A stretch of DNA of 64,000 nt from Paragyromitra xinjiangensis (lineage: Eukaryota; Ascomycota; Pezizomycetes; Pezizales; Discinaceae): NCBI GenBank assembly GCA_038503065.1, contig JBCAMK010000002.1, positions 434,001 to 498,000 on the forward strand, read 5' to 3'. Positions 11,201-25,100 of this stretch are shown here, in pieces; position 1 is the stretch's first letter, and each line of letters starts with the position of its first letter. The notes under the pieces were generated by a model. That model ran no database searches, was not told the DNA's origin, and saw only the letters and a list, made by a program, of their open reading frames with translations. Both the position numbers and the translations under genes were made by a program.

Positions 11201-11866
11201 CTCGACGATATCAAATCTCTCGAATCGTACATCACCTCTGAGCTCAACGTCCGTGATCTAGTTCTCTCATCAGATGAGGGCAAGTACGGGGTCGAGTACA
11301 AGGCTGTTGCTGATTGGCCCGTTCTTGGGAAGAAACTGAGGAAGGATCTTCCCAAGGTTAAGCAAGCTCTCACAAAGCTGACAAGTGCCGAGGTAAAGCA
11401 ATTTGTCCAGGATAAAGAGATCATCGTTGGAGGAATAAAACTCCTTGATGAAGACCTCAACGTTGTTCGTGAACTCGGTGAATCAGAGGAGTCAAATGGT
11501 ATGGAGACAAACACCGACAATGACGTCCTCACCATCCTCGACACAACCCTGCACAAGGAACTGCGAAATGAGGGTCTCGCGAGAGAAATCGTGAATCGTG
11601 TTCAGAGGCTTAGGAAGAAGGCTGGGCTCGTGGCAACAGACGATGTTATCATGGAGTACAGAATCCTCAAGGATCCCATTGGTATTGCGGAGGTCTTTGT
11701 GGAGCATGCAGATACATTTGAGAAGGCGCTTCGAAGACCTCTTGATAAGGCTACGATCACGCACGTCAGTGAGCTCAAACCCGGTGAAGATATGGATAAG
11801 ATCATCATGGAGGAAGAGCAGGAGTGCGAAAACTGCACCTTCTTGCTTAGATTGTTGAAGCTATAA
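8270..11866 (+). CDS. ILS1: Cytosolic isoleucyl-tRNA synthetase
   Basis: Class I synthetase that charges tRNA-Ile in the cytosol. Exons are 8270-8400, 8472-8485, 8544-8821, 8885-9562, 9619-10642, 10707-11098 and 11156-11866 (1075 aa, close to the yeast enzyme). The start has an upstream untranslated stretch and yields [17 protein letters not shown], with no mitochondrial presequence. The HIGH signature is HYGH at residues 47-50, encoded by the 14-base second exon plus the first bases of exon 3. The editing domain lies in the middle ([12 protein letters not shown]). KMSKR is at residues 597-601, preceded by the typical [18 protein letters not shown] block. The anticodon-binding and C-terminal regions follow. 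Probably under general amino acid control, given the upstream TGACTCA array. Confidence 0.97.
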
Positions 11867-12994
11867 GACTCGGCTGGGCGTTTATGATAGAATAAGCTGT
11901 GTTTGATAGATTGTGTAAAGGTATGTCTAGTAGTAGATGATTTATGCTACTCATCAAATGTCCCGAAAAAACTTTAATGCAATTTTGATACCACATATCC
12001 TCGGACTCGTATAACATACATATAAAAGGAGCATCATGCAAGCTTAAAGATCGCGAAAATTATGTGGTGTTTAGTATCGAAGAAATCGGGATGGGTGGTG
12101 ATCAAATGTGATAGATGGGTAATGGCTGATGATCGGAGATCCTATCTTAAGCCTTACACGAGGTTTTCGTGGCAAGAGAGTTTTTAATCTCGTGATTCCC
12201 CCAAAGCATATTTTCGGTGCCTGGATATTGGATCTACTCGCCCCAGCAGCAGACAGTTATTGTGGGATGTCGGGCCCTCCTTTCACCCGATTAAGTACAA
12301 TCAATCAATCAATCACCTAGTCAAGCTCTCGCTCTCGACTTCTGAGTAGCTGTTCGGTCTTGCAGGATATCTCTAGTAGTATCACTTTTAGAGAAACACA
12401 TCATTCTCATCCCGTCGATCACAGGGGGGCGATTGGGCGAACTAGCGTAGTAGTGGTTATCTAATAGAATATCACTTCACTATAATATTTTCTTTATCTA
12501 TGTAATACGGCTGGTAATACGGCTGATGCAGGGACACAGTAGAACGTGGGGGTAAGGTTGGGCTAGAAAGGTGCTCGAGGAGCTGCATGGAGCCTGCTAG
12601 GCCTGTTTATGCTGGGAATATGGTAGGGTGAGGTTATTGCGAAAGATTCTCATGATATTGACTGGAGAGTTGAAGAATCATCATTACCTATGAAAAAAGC
12701 TACCAGCTTCCTTAACCAAGGATTATGGTATCAACTTGGTTCTGAATCTGTCGACCGCTTAATGAACGAAGAGTATTGAAAGAAATTGGTTTTTTGGTTA
12801 CCAATGCCGCCGCAGTAGGAAGAAGAGTGTACATGAAAATGATGCCTTTCCAACGCCCCACCTGACCACTTTTGCGCCCTGATCAGTTCCCCTCCATCCT
12901 TATAAATCCGAAACTTGCTACCAAAATGACCGCTGAATTATTAAACCAGCTGCATTAAGATTTCTATTTTCTATCCCACGATTTCCAGATCGAT
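11867..12994. other. Intergenic between convergent ILS1 and clathrin light chain
   Basis: Over 1.1 kb where both flanking genes end. Only short frames without family features. I see no gene. Confidence 0.6.
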
Positions 12995-13940
12995 TTAAAA
13001 CCCACTAGCTCCAGGTGCCTGTAATAGCGGATTAGCGTTTGGGCTTCTCGGGAGTAGTGGGTCACTTACTTTCTCGTCCTTTTTCAAGCTCAGAAGCATT
13101 TCCCGAAATCTAGTCTTATCGTTCTTGCCTGAGCGAGCACCTTTCTCGGTTAAATCAACGAGTTTTGCGATCCGCTCCCAGGCAGTGCCACCGGATGTCA
13201 TATTCTCACGGGAGTCCAGAAACTCCTGGGCTTCGCGGCTGTTTAGATGATAAGTTAGCTATGGAAGCAACGGCAGGCGTTGAAAGTGACAAACCGAGTT
13301 TGCTCGATAGCTTTATCACGCTTGGCGTTGTAGTTTTCATAGAAGTCATCTACGGCACCTTGGGCTTTCTCGATGGTTTCACGTTTGCGAGCCTCTGACT
13401 GCTCATCACGACGCTGGATTTCGAGGGTTTGACGTTCACGCCACTGTCTGTTTTGTATTCGGCAAGTATCAGCTGTCTCGTTCATGATAGCTGAGATTAC
13501 AGGACTGACCTGATTACTTCTGGCTCCTCCTCGGTCTCCAACGACAAACCAGAATAGGTGTTCTGTCCAGGAAGATATGGTTCAGAGGTCCCAGTGATAA
13601 CACCTCCAGGCCCAATCTCCTGTATAGAAGGTCGCCGTTAGCTTGATGAGTTCTCCCGATAGCTCAGCCCATCCTCGGTTGGATATTTACACACATTATT
13701 GTCGAACAGGTTCACCTCCGGGAAATTGCTCTTGAACTGACTGTCAGAATCTGCATCTCCACCACCAAGCAGGTCATTATCATTAGCAGTGGCAAAGCGA
13801 CTGGCTTCCTCTCCTAGAAGTTCCTGTTCGCGAGCAAGAAAGTCTGTGTCGTCGCCGAGACCGAGATCTATAGGGGTTGCTCCTGGCTGGCCAACTGGAG
13901 TTTCCTCAAAATCCTCAAGAGCAGGGAAGTGAGTGGCCAT
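12995..13940 (-). CDS. CLC1: Clathrin light chain
   Basis: Regulatory subunit that binds the clathrin heavy-chain hub on coated vesicles at the plasma membrane and trans-Golgi. Exons, in transcript order: 13940-13695, 13619-13510, 13447-13295, 13238-13070 and 13018-12995 (233 aa). All junctions are in phase. The N-terminal half is acidic with FPALEDFEE and DTDFLAREQELLG. The middle is a long charged helix (QWRERQTLEIQRRDEQSEARKR..) that binds the heavy chain. The last exon encodes only APGASGF and the stop, a C-terminus shared by fungal light chains. The start is the ATG at 13940, which gives MATHFPALEDFEE. It diverges from PAP1 with about 410 bases between start codons. Confidence 0.94.
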
Positions 13941-14354
13941 GATCAATGTAGAATCTTATTTGTGATTGGTGAGATATTCGTGAATACCGGAGGCGTGTTT
14001 GGATGGAGGCAGGTTGGCGGGATGAGTGATTGTTTCCTGGAAGCTCTCAAGTGTTTTGGCATGTCGTTGAGCGCACAAGCCACCGTTGCATACAAGCTCT
14101 AGTGTGGCTAGTAATGTGGCGCGGATGACAAAGCCTTGGTGGCTGAAACCAAGATTTAGCGTGTCTGCCTCTTTTTGGCCGACTCTTTATTCGACTTCGA
14201 ACCTCAGATCGCCGAGCAGACCCCCTTCTGTACACGCAGACGACGAAACATCAACAACAGCACTAACAGAATCTAGACTTGCGATCTTCTTGTTTGACGC
14301 GCTTCCTTTCTTCCTATATCGTATTTTACTCAGCATTTCGCTTGGAGGATCGCC
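13941..14354. promoter_or_regulatory. Shared divergent upstream region of CLC1 and PAP1
   Basis: Start codons of two divergent genes lie 414 bases apart with no gene between, so both promoters must be here. I see no strong motif. Confidence 0.45.
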
Positions 14355-16707
<2,353 letters not shown>

Positions 16708-18876
16708 TCCAGATGAAAGATAAGGCTCTGCGAGTTAAAAGCTGCCGAAGCTGGCAGACCCATGCCAAAAATTTAAGAGGATGAAGCTAGAAATATCGCG
16801 CAAGATCTCCTCCCCTAACGCGGACGAAATGACAAACAGCGACACTTCTTATAAGTGGGAATTTGCTAAGCTGCTAAATGGTTTATTTTTAGATTTCAAC
16901 TGGACCCGATATGAAACGACACCAAACCGATCCGATTCAACACCAACAGACTGCTGTACAAGCTTGAAGCTTGTTGGAATAATATCGTGCGAAATTCCCC
17001 GCTCTCTTTCCTTATCGGCTTTTCATATATACCCATATCTCTCATCCCTTTCGTCTTTGAGGGGTTCTGCTTTTGCATAGTACTTCTGGAGGCGCTTTGT
17101 TTGGTCTTAATTTGGGATGCCTTGCATGGTGACTCAGTTTACCTACGGTGTTCCTGCTCGTGGACGTATAGGTTCTGATTATTCGACATTGGTTTTCAGT
17201 GACACATTAGGCTCCGGTTACACCACCAACGAAAACGTTTCATTTCCTTTTTTTCTTTCTCTTTGCTATTTTCTTCAGGGTTACTTCTCCTTGGCGTTTG
17301 GAAAGCTCAGCAACCCACAGCAACATACCACCAAAATTTCATCAACATCTATAGGCGTTTGAGTCTTATACAACAATCCTTTGGATCCAACGTAAAGTCC
17401 TTGGGAATATTTTTCCCAAGGTGTTTTGCTAGTATTTTGATTGGGAAGGCTTTCAACAACTAGCCTCGGCGATCTTTTTTTAACAGCTGCCATTACTCGG
17501 TTTCCCCTTCCTTTTTCGAATCTTGTCGAGACGGCTAACAAGATTTCACCTCCTCTACGATTCCCACTGTGTACTACTTGTCTCTTCGCTCTCATTGCGC
17601 CCAGCACGACACTCGACATATGTTGTGTTATCTTGACGAATGACCTTTTATTGTTCTACTCCGCCAGTTCACTTGACTTAGTGAAAGGCACGGAGAAAGT
17701 GTGCATCCGAACAATGGAAGATTTGAATCAAATAACTTATAGTTAGGCATTGATTGCTGGGAATGAGCAAGATGCAACTATCTGGGGTGGAGGGGGATGA
17801 AAATCCGACTCTCAAAAAGCCCTATTGAAGGAAGAAAACAGTGCCAACAATAATATCTGCTTTTTTTTGTCGTTGTACTTTTACATGTTTTATCCAACTG
17901 TTTCTTTCTTCTCATACTGTGTTGTCCTATTCCAGTCGCTGGTTACCGGAACCGATTCATTCTTTTCTTGTGTTGTATTGCTTTTAATCAGTGCTTTTTT
18001 TTTGTAGTCTTGGATCTGCTTTTTCTGGGCCACCGAACGCAGGGAGGAGGATTTGCTTTTGTAGGAGCTGAGTGATTGCGAATTCTGCTTTCTAATCTTG
18101 CGAACGAGCATGGGGCTGTACATTAGAGTGCGTTCTATGTAGCTTTGCAGTATGAAGAAAGCATTCATCGTCAATGCCTTCCTAGCTTCGTTCAATAACT
18201 TTGACAGACCATAAAACAAAGATGAGATGAAGCCCCTGGAAAAGACCGGTAGCCTAAAGATGTCACGATAAGCTCGAAAACAAATCCTTCTAAAATTCCA
18301 TGCTAGGCTTGTTCCCCTCTTTTTCGTGTGCCGGCTGTAAATTCCATGCTCGTCCCGGGTTCTTCCCGCAACGTGGGAAAATCTATGACAAAGGAAATCC
18401 CGGAAAAAGATCTAGATGTTTTCCTCGGAATCGTACACTACCGCTCGGAACAATGTCGCGCGGAAACCGTTCGAAGTTTTGTTGGACTCGTGGGCGAATG
18501 CCAAGGACCAAGCTTCTATTTAACCGGTTCACATAACATCACTCGATTGAAGCCAGCCAGCCCCGGTTATGGTGATCGGTCTTTTGATTATTATTTCCAG
18601 GCTTCAAGCGGCTATGCGTACTTCTAGACTCCATATCCCTTGAATTCGCGCATGTAGGGTATAGGGTTGTTGGTCCTCTTAGTCTTAAACGCGGGTATCG
18701 TAGCTCCCCTCAATTTGTATTTTACCGGTAGTGGGGCATTTGTAAGGCGCCGCATCCGACTATTTCGCAACCCCTCTGTTTTCTCTTGCTTGCTTGCCCG
18801 CATCTCATTCGAACTCGACCTCAGTGGACATTTTGAGAGACCTTTGAGATACCCAGCTTCATATCAGTTTTTCACA
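16708..18876. other. 2.2 kb non-coding stretch upstream of transketolase
   Basis: Pyrimidine-rich on the plus strand, with frames that are only Phe/Leu/Ser-rich noise and no splice-linked coding. Possibly a long promoter or spliced 5' UTR of the transketolase gene. No RNA gene was recognised. Confidence 0.5.
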
Positions 18877-21594
18877 ATGACTTTCAGCGAGATTGACACC
18901 CTTTGCGTCAACACTATTCGTGTTTTGTCTGTACGTTGAAGCCCCGCCGTTCTAACCCCACCTTAGCCTTTTGCCCCGCCTTGTCCAATGTCTGTGCTCG
19001 TTTGGAGACGAAATATATTTCGTGAAACAAGTTCTGCACCACCGAGTTCTGGGGAGAATTCTGCAATGCTGATACGCTGTCTTTATGATAGGCTGATGCG
19101 GTCGCAAATGCGAACTCAGGTCACCCCGGTGCACCTATGGGAATGGCCCCGGTTTCTCATGTCCTTTTCAATAAGTTCATGAAGTTCAACCCCAAGAGCC
19201 CTGATTGGGTTAACAGGGACAGATTTGTTCTCTCGTGAGTTTATTCTGCTTGTAATTGCTCAACGTGGAATTTTTTTCTTCGAAAAAAGTTGTGGTTTTT
19301 GCTGCACTTTATTGTTTTTGTATTATCCTTATTTTTTGGGTGTAATACTCGCTAAGAAGGTGGTTTCTATGCTTCTTGGAATACAAATTATTTTCTTCTA
19401 TTACTTCCATTTTTGTTTTATTTTTTATTCCTCAACTCCAGAGCTTAGGAGATTGTATATCTACAGTTCTAATGGTTAATTGCTTGCTTCTACAGCAACG
19501 GCCACGGATGCATGCTTCAATACTCCTTGTTGCACCTATTCGGATATGACCTCACCTTGGACGACCTGAAGAACTTCCGTCAAGTTGGCTCCAAAACCCC
19601 CGGTCACCCCGAAGCTGTGAGACCTCTTTATTAGTATCTTGGGGACTTAGCAATAGCTAAACAATTGAGGATAGGCCGATACTCCTGGTGTTGAGGTCAC
19701 CACTGGTCCCCTTGGACAAGGTTTCGCCAATGCCGTTGGCCTTGCCATTGCCCAAGCCCATACTGCTGCCGTCTATAACAAGCCTGGATATGAGCTGATC
19801 GACAACCACACATTCGTGTTCTTCGGAGATGGATGTCTCATGGAGGGTATTGCCTCTGAGGCTGCCTCTACCGCTGGGCATCTGCAATTGGGTAACCTTA
19901 TTGGCATCTACGATGATAACCATATCTCCATTGTATGGTTTTCTCAATACCCACTCTAAGACGAGTAGCTGCTAATAAAAAGTTAGGACGGTGACACCAA
20001 CTGTGCCTTCACTGAAGACGTCTTGAAGAGATTCGAGGCCTACGGCTGGCACACTCTTCACGTCGAGGACGGTGATAATGATCTCGCTAGCATTGAGGCC
20101 GCCATCACAGAGGCCAAGAAGGTCACAGACAAGCCCACGATTATCAAGCTCACCACTACCATCGGTTACGGATCTAAGCAGCAGGGTACCCACGGTGTCC
20201 ACGGATCTCCCCTCAAGGCCGATGATATCAAGAACATTAAGACCAAGTTCGGAATGGACCCTGAAAAGAGCTTCGATGTTTCTAGCAAGGTTTACGAGTA
20301 CTATGGTGAGACTGCTGCTCGCGGTGCTGCCGCTGAGGAGGAGTGGAAGCAGTTGTTTGCGAAGTATAAGAAGGAGTTCCCGGAGGAGGGCGCGACTTTG
20401 GCCAGGTTATTGGCTAATGAGCTTCCTGAGGGTTGGGAGAAGCATTTGCCTACGTATGTGATTTCTGTTCCGTATAGCGCCGGTCATTGATTCCAAGCAT
20501 TAATGGTTTTCCTGTCGGCTTTCAGATACAAGTCGACTGACCCCGCTATTGCCTCCCGCAAACTCTCTGAGACTGTCCTTGGAAAGCTCTACCCTGTCAT
20601 CCCCGAGATGCTCGGTGGATCCGCCGATTTGACTGGATCTAACTTGACCCGTGCCAAGGAGGCCGTCGACTTCCAGCCCCCATCAACCAAGCTCGGTGAC
20701 TGGTCTGGTCGATATATCCGATATGGTGTGCGTGAGCACGCCATGGCTGGTATCATGAACGGTCTTGCTGCCTATGGAACTATCATTCCTTTCGGTGGTA
20801 CATTCTTGAACTTCGTTTCATACGCTGCTGGATCCGTGAGATTGAGCGCCTTGAGCCATGTCCGCGTTATCTATGTTGCTACTCACGACTCGATCGGTCT
20901 CGGAGAGGATGGTCCTACTCACCAGCCTATTGAGACTCTCGCTCACTTCCGTGCTCTTCCTAACTGCATGGTTTGGCGTCCTGCTGATGGTAACGAGACT
21001 TCTGCTGCCTACTATATTGCTCTTATCTCCAAGCACACCCCATCAATTATTGCCCTGTCCCGTCAGAACCTTCCCCAGCTCGAAAACTCTACCATCGAGC
21101 GTGCTATCAAGGGAGGTTATGTTGCTGTCGAGGCTGAGAACGCGGACATCACCCTCATCTCCACTGGATCTGAGGTTGGTATCTGTATCGATGCTGTCAA
21201 CTATCTTAAGGAGAAGCACAACCTTGTGGCCCGTGTTGTGTCACTACCCTGCTGGGAGGTGTTTGATGCCCAAGATAAGGAGTACAAGCTCTCTGTCCTC
21301 CCCGACGGCATTCCTATTCTCTCTGTTGAGGTTATGAGCACTCTGGTAAGCTTTTCACTACCCTAAGTTTATCAAGGGTAATAACTAACGAAACCATAGG
21401 GATGGGAGAAATACTCGCACGAGCAGTTCGGACTTAACCGCTTCGGTGCCTCCGGACCTTATAAGGATGTGTACAAGAAGTTCGAGTTCACCGCTGAGGG
21501 AATTTCTAAGCGTGCTGTTGCTACCGTTGACTTCTGGAAGGTGGTCAAACCTATTAGGTCTCCGGTTAATAGAGCTTTTGCGCAGCTGATCTAA
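18877..21594 (+). CDS. TKL1: Transketolase
   Basis: Thiamine-diphosphate enzyme of the pentose phosphate pathway that moves two-carbon units between sugar phosphates in the cytosol. Exons: 18877-18930, 19092-19234, 19496-19616, 19675-19932, 19987-20453, 20526-21345 and 21400-21594 (685 aa, standard length). The N-terminus [18 protein letters not shown] joins to [15 protein letters not shown], the substrate-binding block. The thiamine-binding motif starts at FGDGCLMEG and ends at DDN. The pyrimidine domain carries [15 protein letters not shown] and the [15 protein letters not shown] motif. Two early introns are long for this window (161 and 261 bases). Strong codon bias (many GGT, CTC and AAG codons) and a CT-rich leader suit a highly expressed gene. 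Confidence 0.97.
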
Positions 21595-22191
21595 GTGTTG
21601 AATATCAATTATGTAAAGCGAAAAAGGGATTTTTCTTAAATTGTTGTGCAGTGTTTGTTTCGTATAGTTTAGGATAGGAATGAAAAAAACCGGTTGATCT
21701 TTGGTAGAAGGTTGCTCGAGACTAGGATATCTTCGTGCAGGTGGGGAATCGGTAAGACATGGCCTCTATAGAGTGTTGTGGTGAAGTAAGACGTGTATAA
21801 GATGGGAGGATTGAGCAGGGCTTTCTCCAAGAGAGACTCGGATCACCTATTATCACTCGTCTTCTCCAGTACCGTCTTCACGGACATCAGCGCTGTTAGA
21901 TAGCAGGCAAGGGACTTAAGACTGGAAAGGGTATAATAGTAATTTATAATCTGTGATACTTTCTACAACACGAGCAAGAGACCTCGCTTTAGGAAGAAGG
22001 AGGAGGGCTGCTGTGGATAGCGGGGGTGCGCCAAGAAACAGCCACAGCCCAAGCCACTTCGTCTCATCCCACGTTCAGCTTAACCCCACATAACGCCAAG
22101 ATTTCGCACGAGAGCCTCCAAAAAGTTTCTTCGAGGAAAGGTAAATCTCGATTCTCGACACCTCCGAAAGCCACCAACCACGAGCACAGCG
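21595..22191. other. Intergenic between transketolase and UTP20
   Basis: Transketolase 3' end and UTP20 promoter. Only a short chance frame (about 22026-22247) overlaps the UTP20 start. Confidence 0.6.
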
Positions 22192-25100
22192 ATGCCGCCA
22201 AACAAACCAAAGGCTTCGGGCTCGAAAAAGGGCGGGACCCAGTCTAAGAGGAACCATTCGGTAATTTCTAATTCTTTAGGGATTCATTCTGCGATTGCGT
22301 GGGCTAATTGAGTTGTGTTTATAGTTCCAATCGTTTACACAAAAAATCGCAAATCTGTAGGACTAAATACTTTCATTGCGTATGAGGATTTACGAGGCAC
22401 TAATATAGGAATACAGAAAAATCGACCCCGTCCGCCGCGTCCGCCGCTATGTCGACGACGAAGAAACCGAGAAATCCTTCTTCCACAGCTCTCTCGAGTC
22501 CTGGATTGATCTCAACCTTTCCGGCACCTTCACCGAATTCTCGCGGGAAGTAGTGCCACTTTCCGAATCACTTCCGCACATTATCCACTACAAAGATCAA
22601 ATCTTCGAGCTGCTCGTCAAGTACATTGACCGCCGGGACGTCCTCGCTCTCGAACCGCTCTTGAACCTCCTCTCTCAGTTCGCACATGATCTTGGCGCAA
22701 CTTTCGAACCGTATTTTGAGCGCGCAGTCACTCTGTTGAGTAGTCTGGTGGCGAAACATGCGGATGTGAGCACGATTGAGTGGACGTTTAATTGTTTGGC
22801 ATATCTGTTGAAGTATCTCTCGAGGCTGCTAGTGCCTGATCTACGGCCATTGTTTGATATTCTGGCACCGCTGCTGGGGAGGGAGCAACAGAAGGGGTTT
22901 ATCTCACGGTTTGCTGCGGAGGCGCTGAGTTTTCTATTACGGAAGGCTCGGGAGGAGCCGTTGAGGTTGATTGTTAGACATGTTTTTGAGGATTTTATAC
23001 AGACTGGGGAGAATCCGGGGGCGAAGGGGTATAAGCAAGGATTGATGACTATGTTTATGGAGTCTTGTGTTGTGAGTATACTGATGTGGTGTTGCTTGTC
23101 TAACTGCAGAAGTTGGGGTTGTCTAACGTCATATACAGAGCGTGGACCATACGGTTCACTCCAAAGGACCACAGATCCTTAGAACGATGCTCGATATATC
23201 ACTTGAGCTTTCAGACACCTCTAGTCCCTGCTTCCGTGTCTTTGAGGGTGTGCTCGTCGCACTGATGCATCATACTACGCCTGAGACGTTCCACCCAGCA
23301 CTTGCAGTCGTGTACGAGTTCATCGACTCACTCATCAAAGCCGAAACTCTCTCACCTCAAAGAATCGAGATGGCTGGAAGACTGCTCTATACGGTTGTTA
23401 CTGTCCGCAAGGGGTGCAGAATTAAAGACTGGCAGAAAGCCAGTATAGTAGCAGTGGGCATTCTCCAAGCTGCAACCACACTACAAACTGAAGGAGAGAA
23501 ACAGCAGGAAGAGTTGAAAACAGCCGTCTGGGAGAGTTTGAAGGCTGCAGCTATGATACTTCAGCAGGCAGACTTGGAGGTGGCGATACAGAAGTGTGGA
23601 AAGGTTGTGGATATGGTGAAGGGTTTCCAGGGCGGGATACTATTTTTGCCGTTTTGTGACTTTTTCTCGGGGTTGGGAGCGGAGCGGTTTAAGGTTTTTC
23701 TGTTACCGTATTTCCAGAGGTGGGGTCCTACTAGGATTTGGCGATGGTACATATTACTGATTGTGTTATAGATTTATCGTGTCACAGTGGACGTCGCATG
23801 AAGATGCGCTTTGTCTACTTATCCCGAAGCTCTCTGCCGCTGGATCCCTAACACCATCCAAAGAACAGGAGACATCAGTAGCAGCTGACCTTCTAGGCCC
23901 TAAATCGCCCTTGACTCAAGGAGCAAATCAGGCTATTCAGGCAGTCTATAAAGCTCTTGATTCTCCATCGGACCTCGATACACTTAACCCGCAGGTCATT
24001 CGTGCGTGGCAATACCTCGATGTTCTCTCCTCTCTTCCTTTTTCGACGACTAGTATTCAGGCGGATGTTATTGAGTGTCTTGAGCGGCTACTTCAAAAAA
24101 TCTTCAGCTTGACGGATAATGCTCGGTTTGCGCCTCTTGTTGGTAAGGCTCTGAGTCTTTACTCTCGAGGTAAAGGCTCCCGGACCAAAGCGCTCTCTGA
24201 GCCGCTGTGTAAATCGTTCCCCTCTCTTGGGGGTAATGCCGTGTACTTGCAGGGAGTGGTCGATTTTGTACTCCTACCCAGCTTCAAGAGCTCCGCCCGC
24301 GAAGCTTGGGTGGAGACAATGGCAGATAAACTCATCACGAACCTGGCCAGCCCCAGTCACGGGGTTCGACAACTATCGCTGCGGTGTCTTGAGCTGTTAT
24401 GGGCGTATCGGAATCCAGAACACCAGGTTTCGGAATGCATTAACACCGCAAAGGTGATCGAAGACACCCCGCTGACGATCGTGAATGCGAGAAATGTCAC
24501 GATGTATGTAAGACGGTTGGGAAGCGAATATGCAGCTGTGGAGGAGGGCTCATGGGAGAGGCGGATTGTACCCTACTACTGCTTCGGGCTGCTTACGGTG
24601 CATTTTGCCCCGGCGTGGGAAGATGCGGCGGCGGCGTTGGCGAAGGTTGCGGAGGTGGAGGAGGAACTTGTGGCGGAGTTGGCGTTCGAGTGGTTGCAGT
24701 TGCAGTCGCTGGAATCTGATCGGATTGAGCCCACGGGGACTACGGCGTCGAAGCCGTGGACGAGTTTTGAGTGTACGAATATGAGGGCTGTGGAGGAGGA
24801 GGCGGGGAAGTGTACTAAGGATAGCTTCAAGGCGGGAGCTGCGCTTGTTGAGAAGTTTGGGAGTGTAAGTCTGACTGGTATTCTTGCGTTTTATGCAAAC
24901 ATTGACTGTTATAGGATTCGCACATATCGCCTTTGTCTGCCGTCATGGCGCGGACCCAAGCCCTCAAGGTCCTCTGCGAGATCCCGCGGATTGCGGAGAA
25001 GCGTAGTCGCCAATTAGTCCCGATGTTTCTTGAATGGACTAAGGCGGATAATGTGGAGGAGGAAGATGGGGATGTAGATGAGGATATTCCGGAGGAAAAG

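Noticed and set aside
17825..18219. Frames rich in Phe/Leu/Ser on both strands
   Set aside because: Follow from T-rich sequence; no ATG context, introns or domain.
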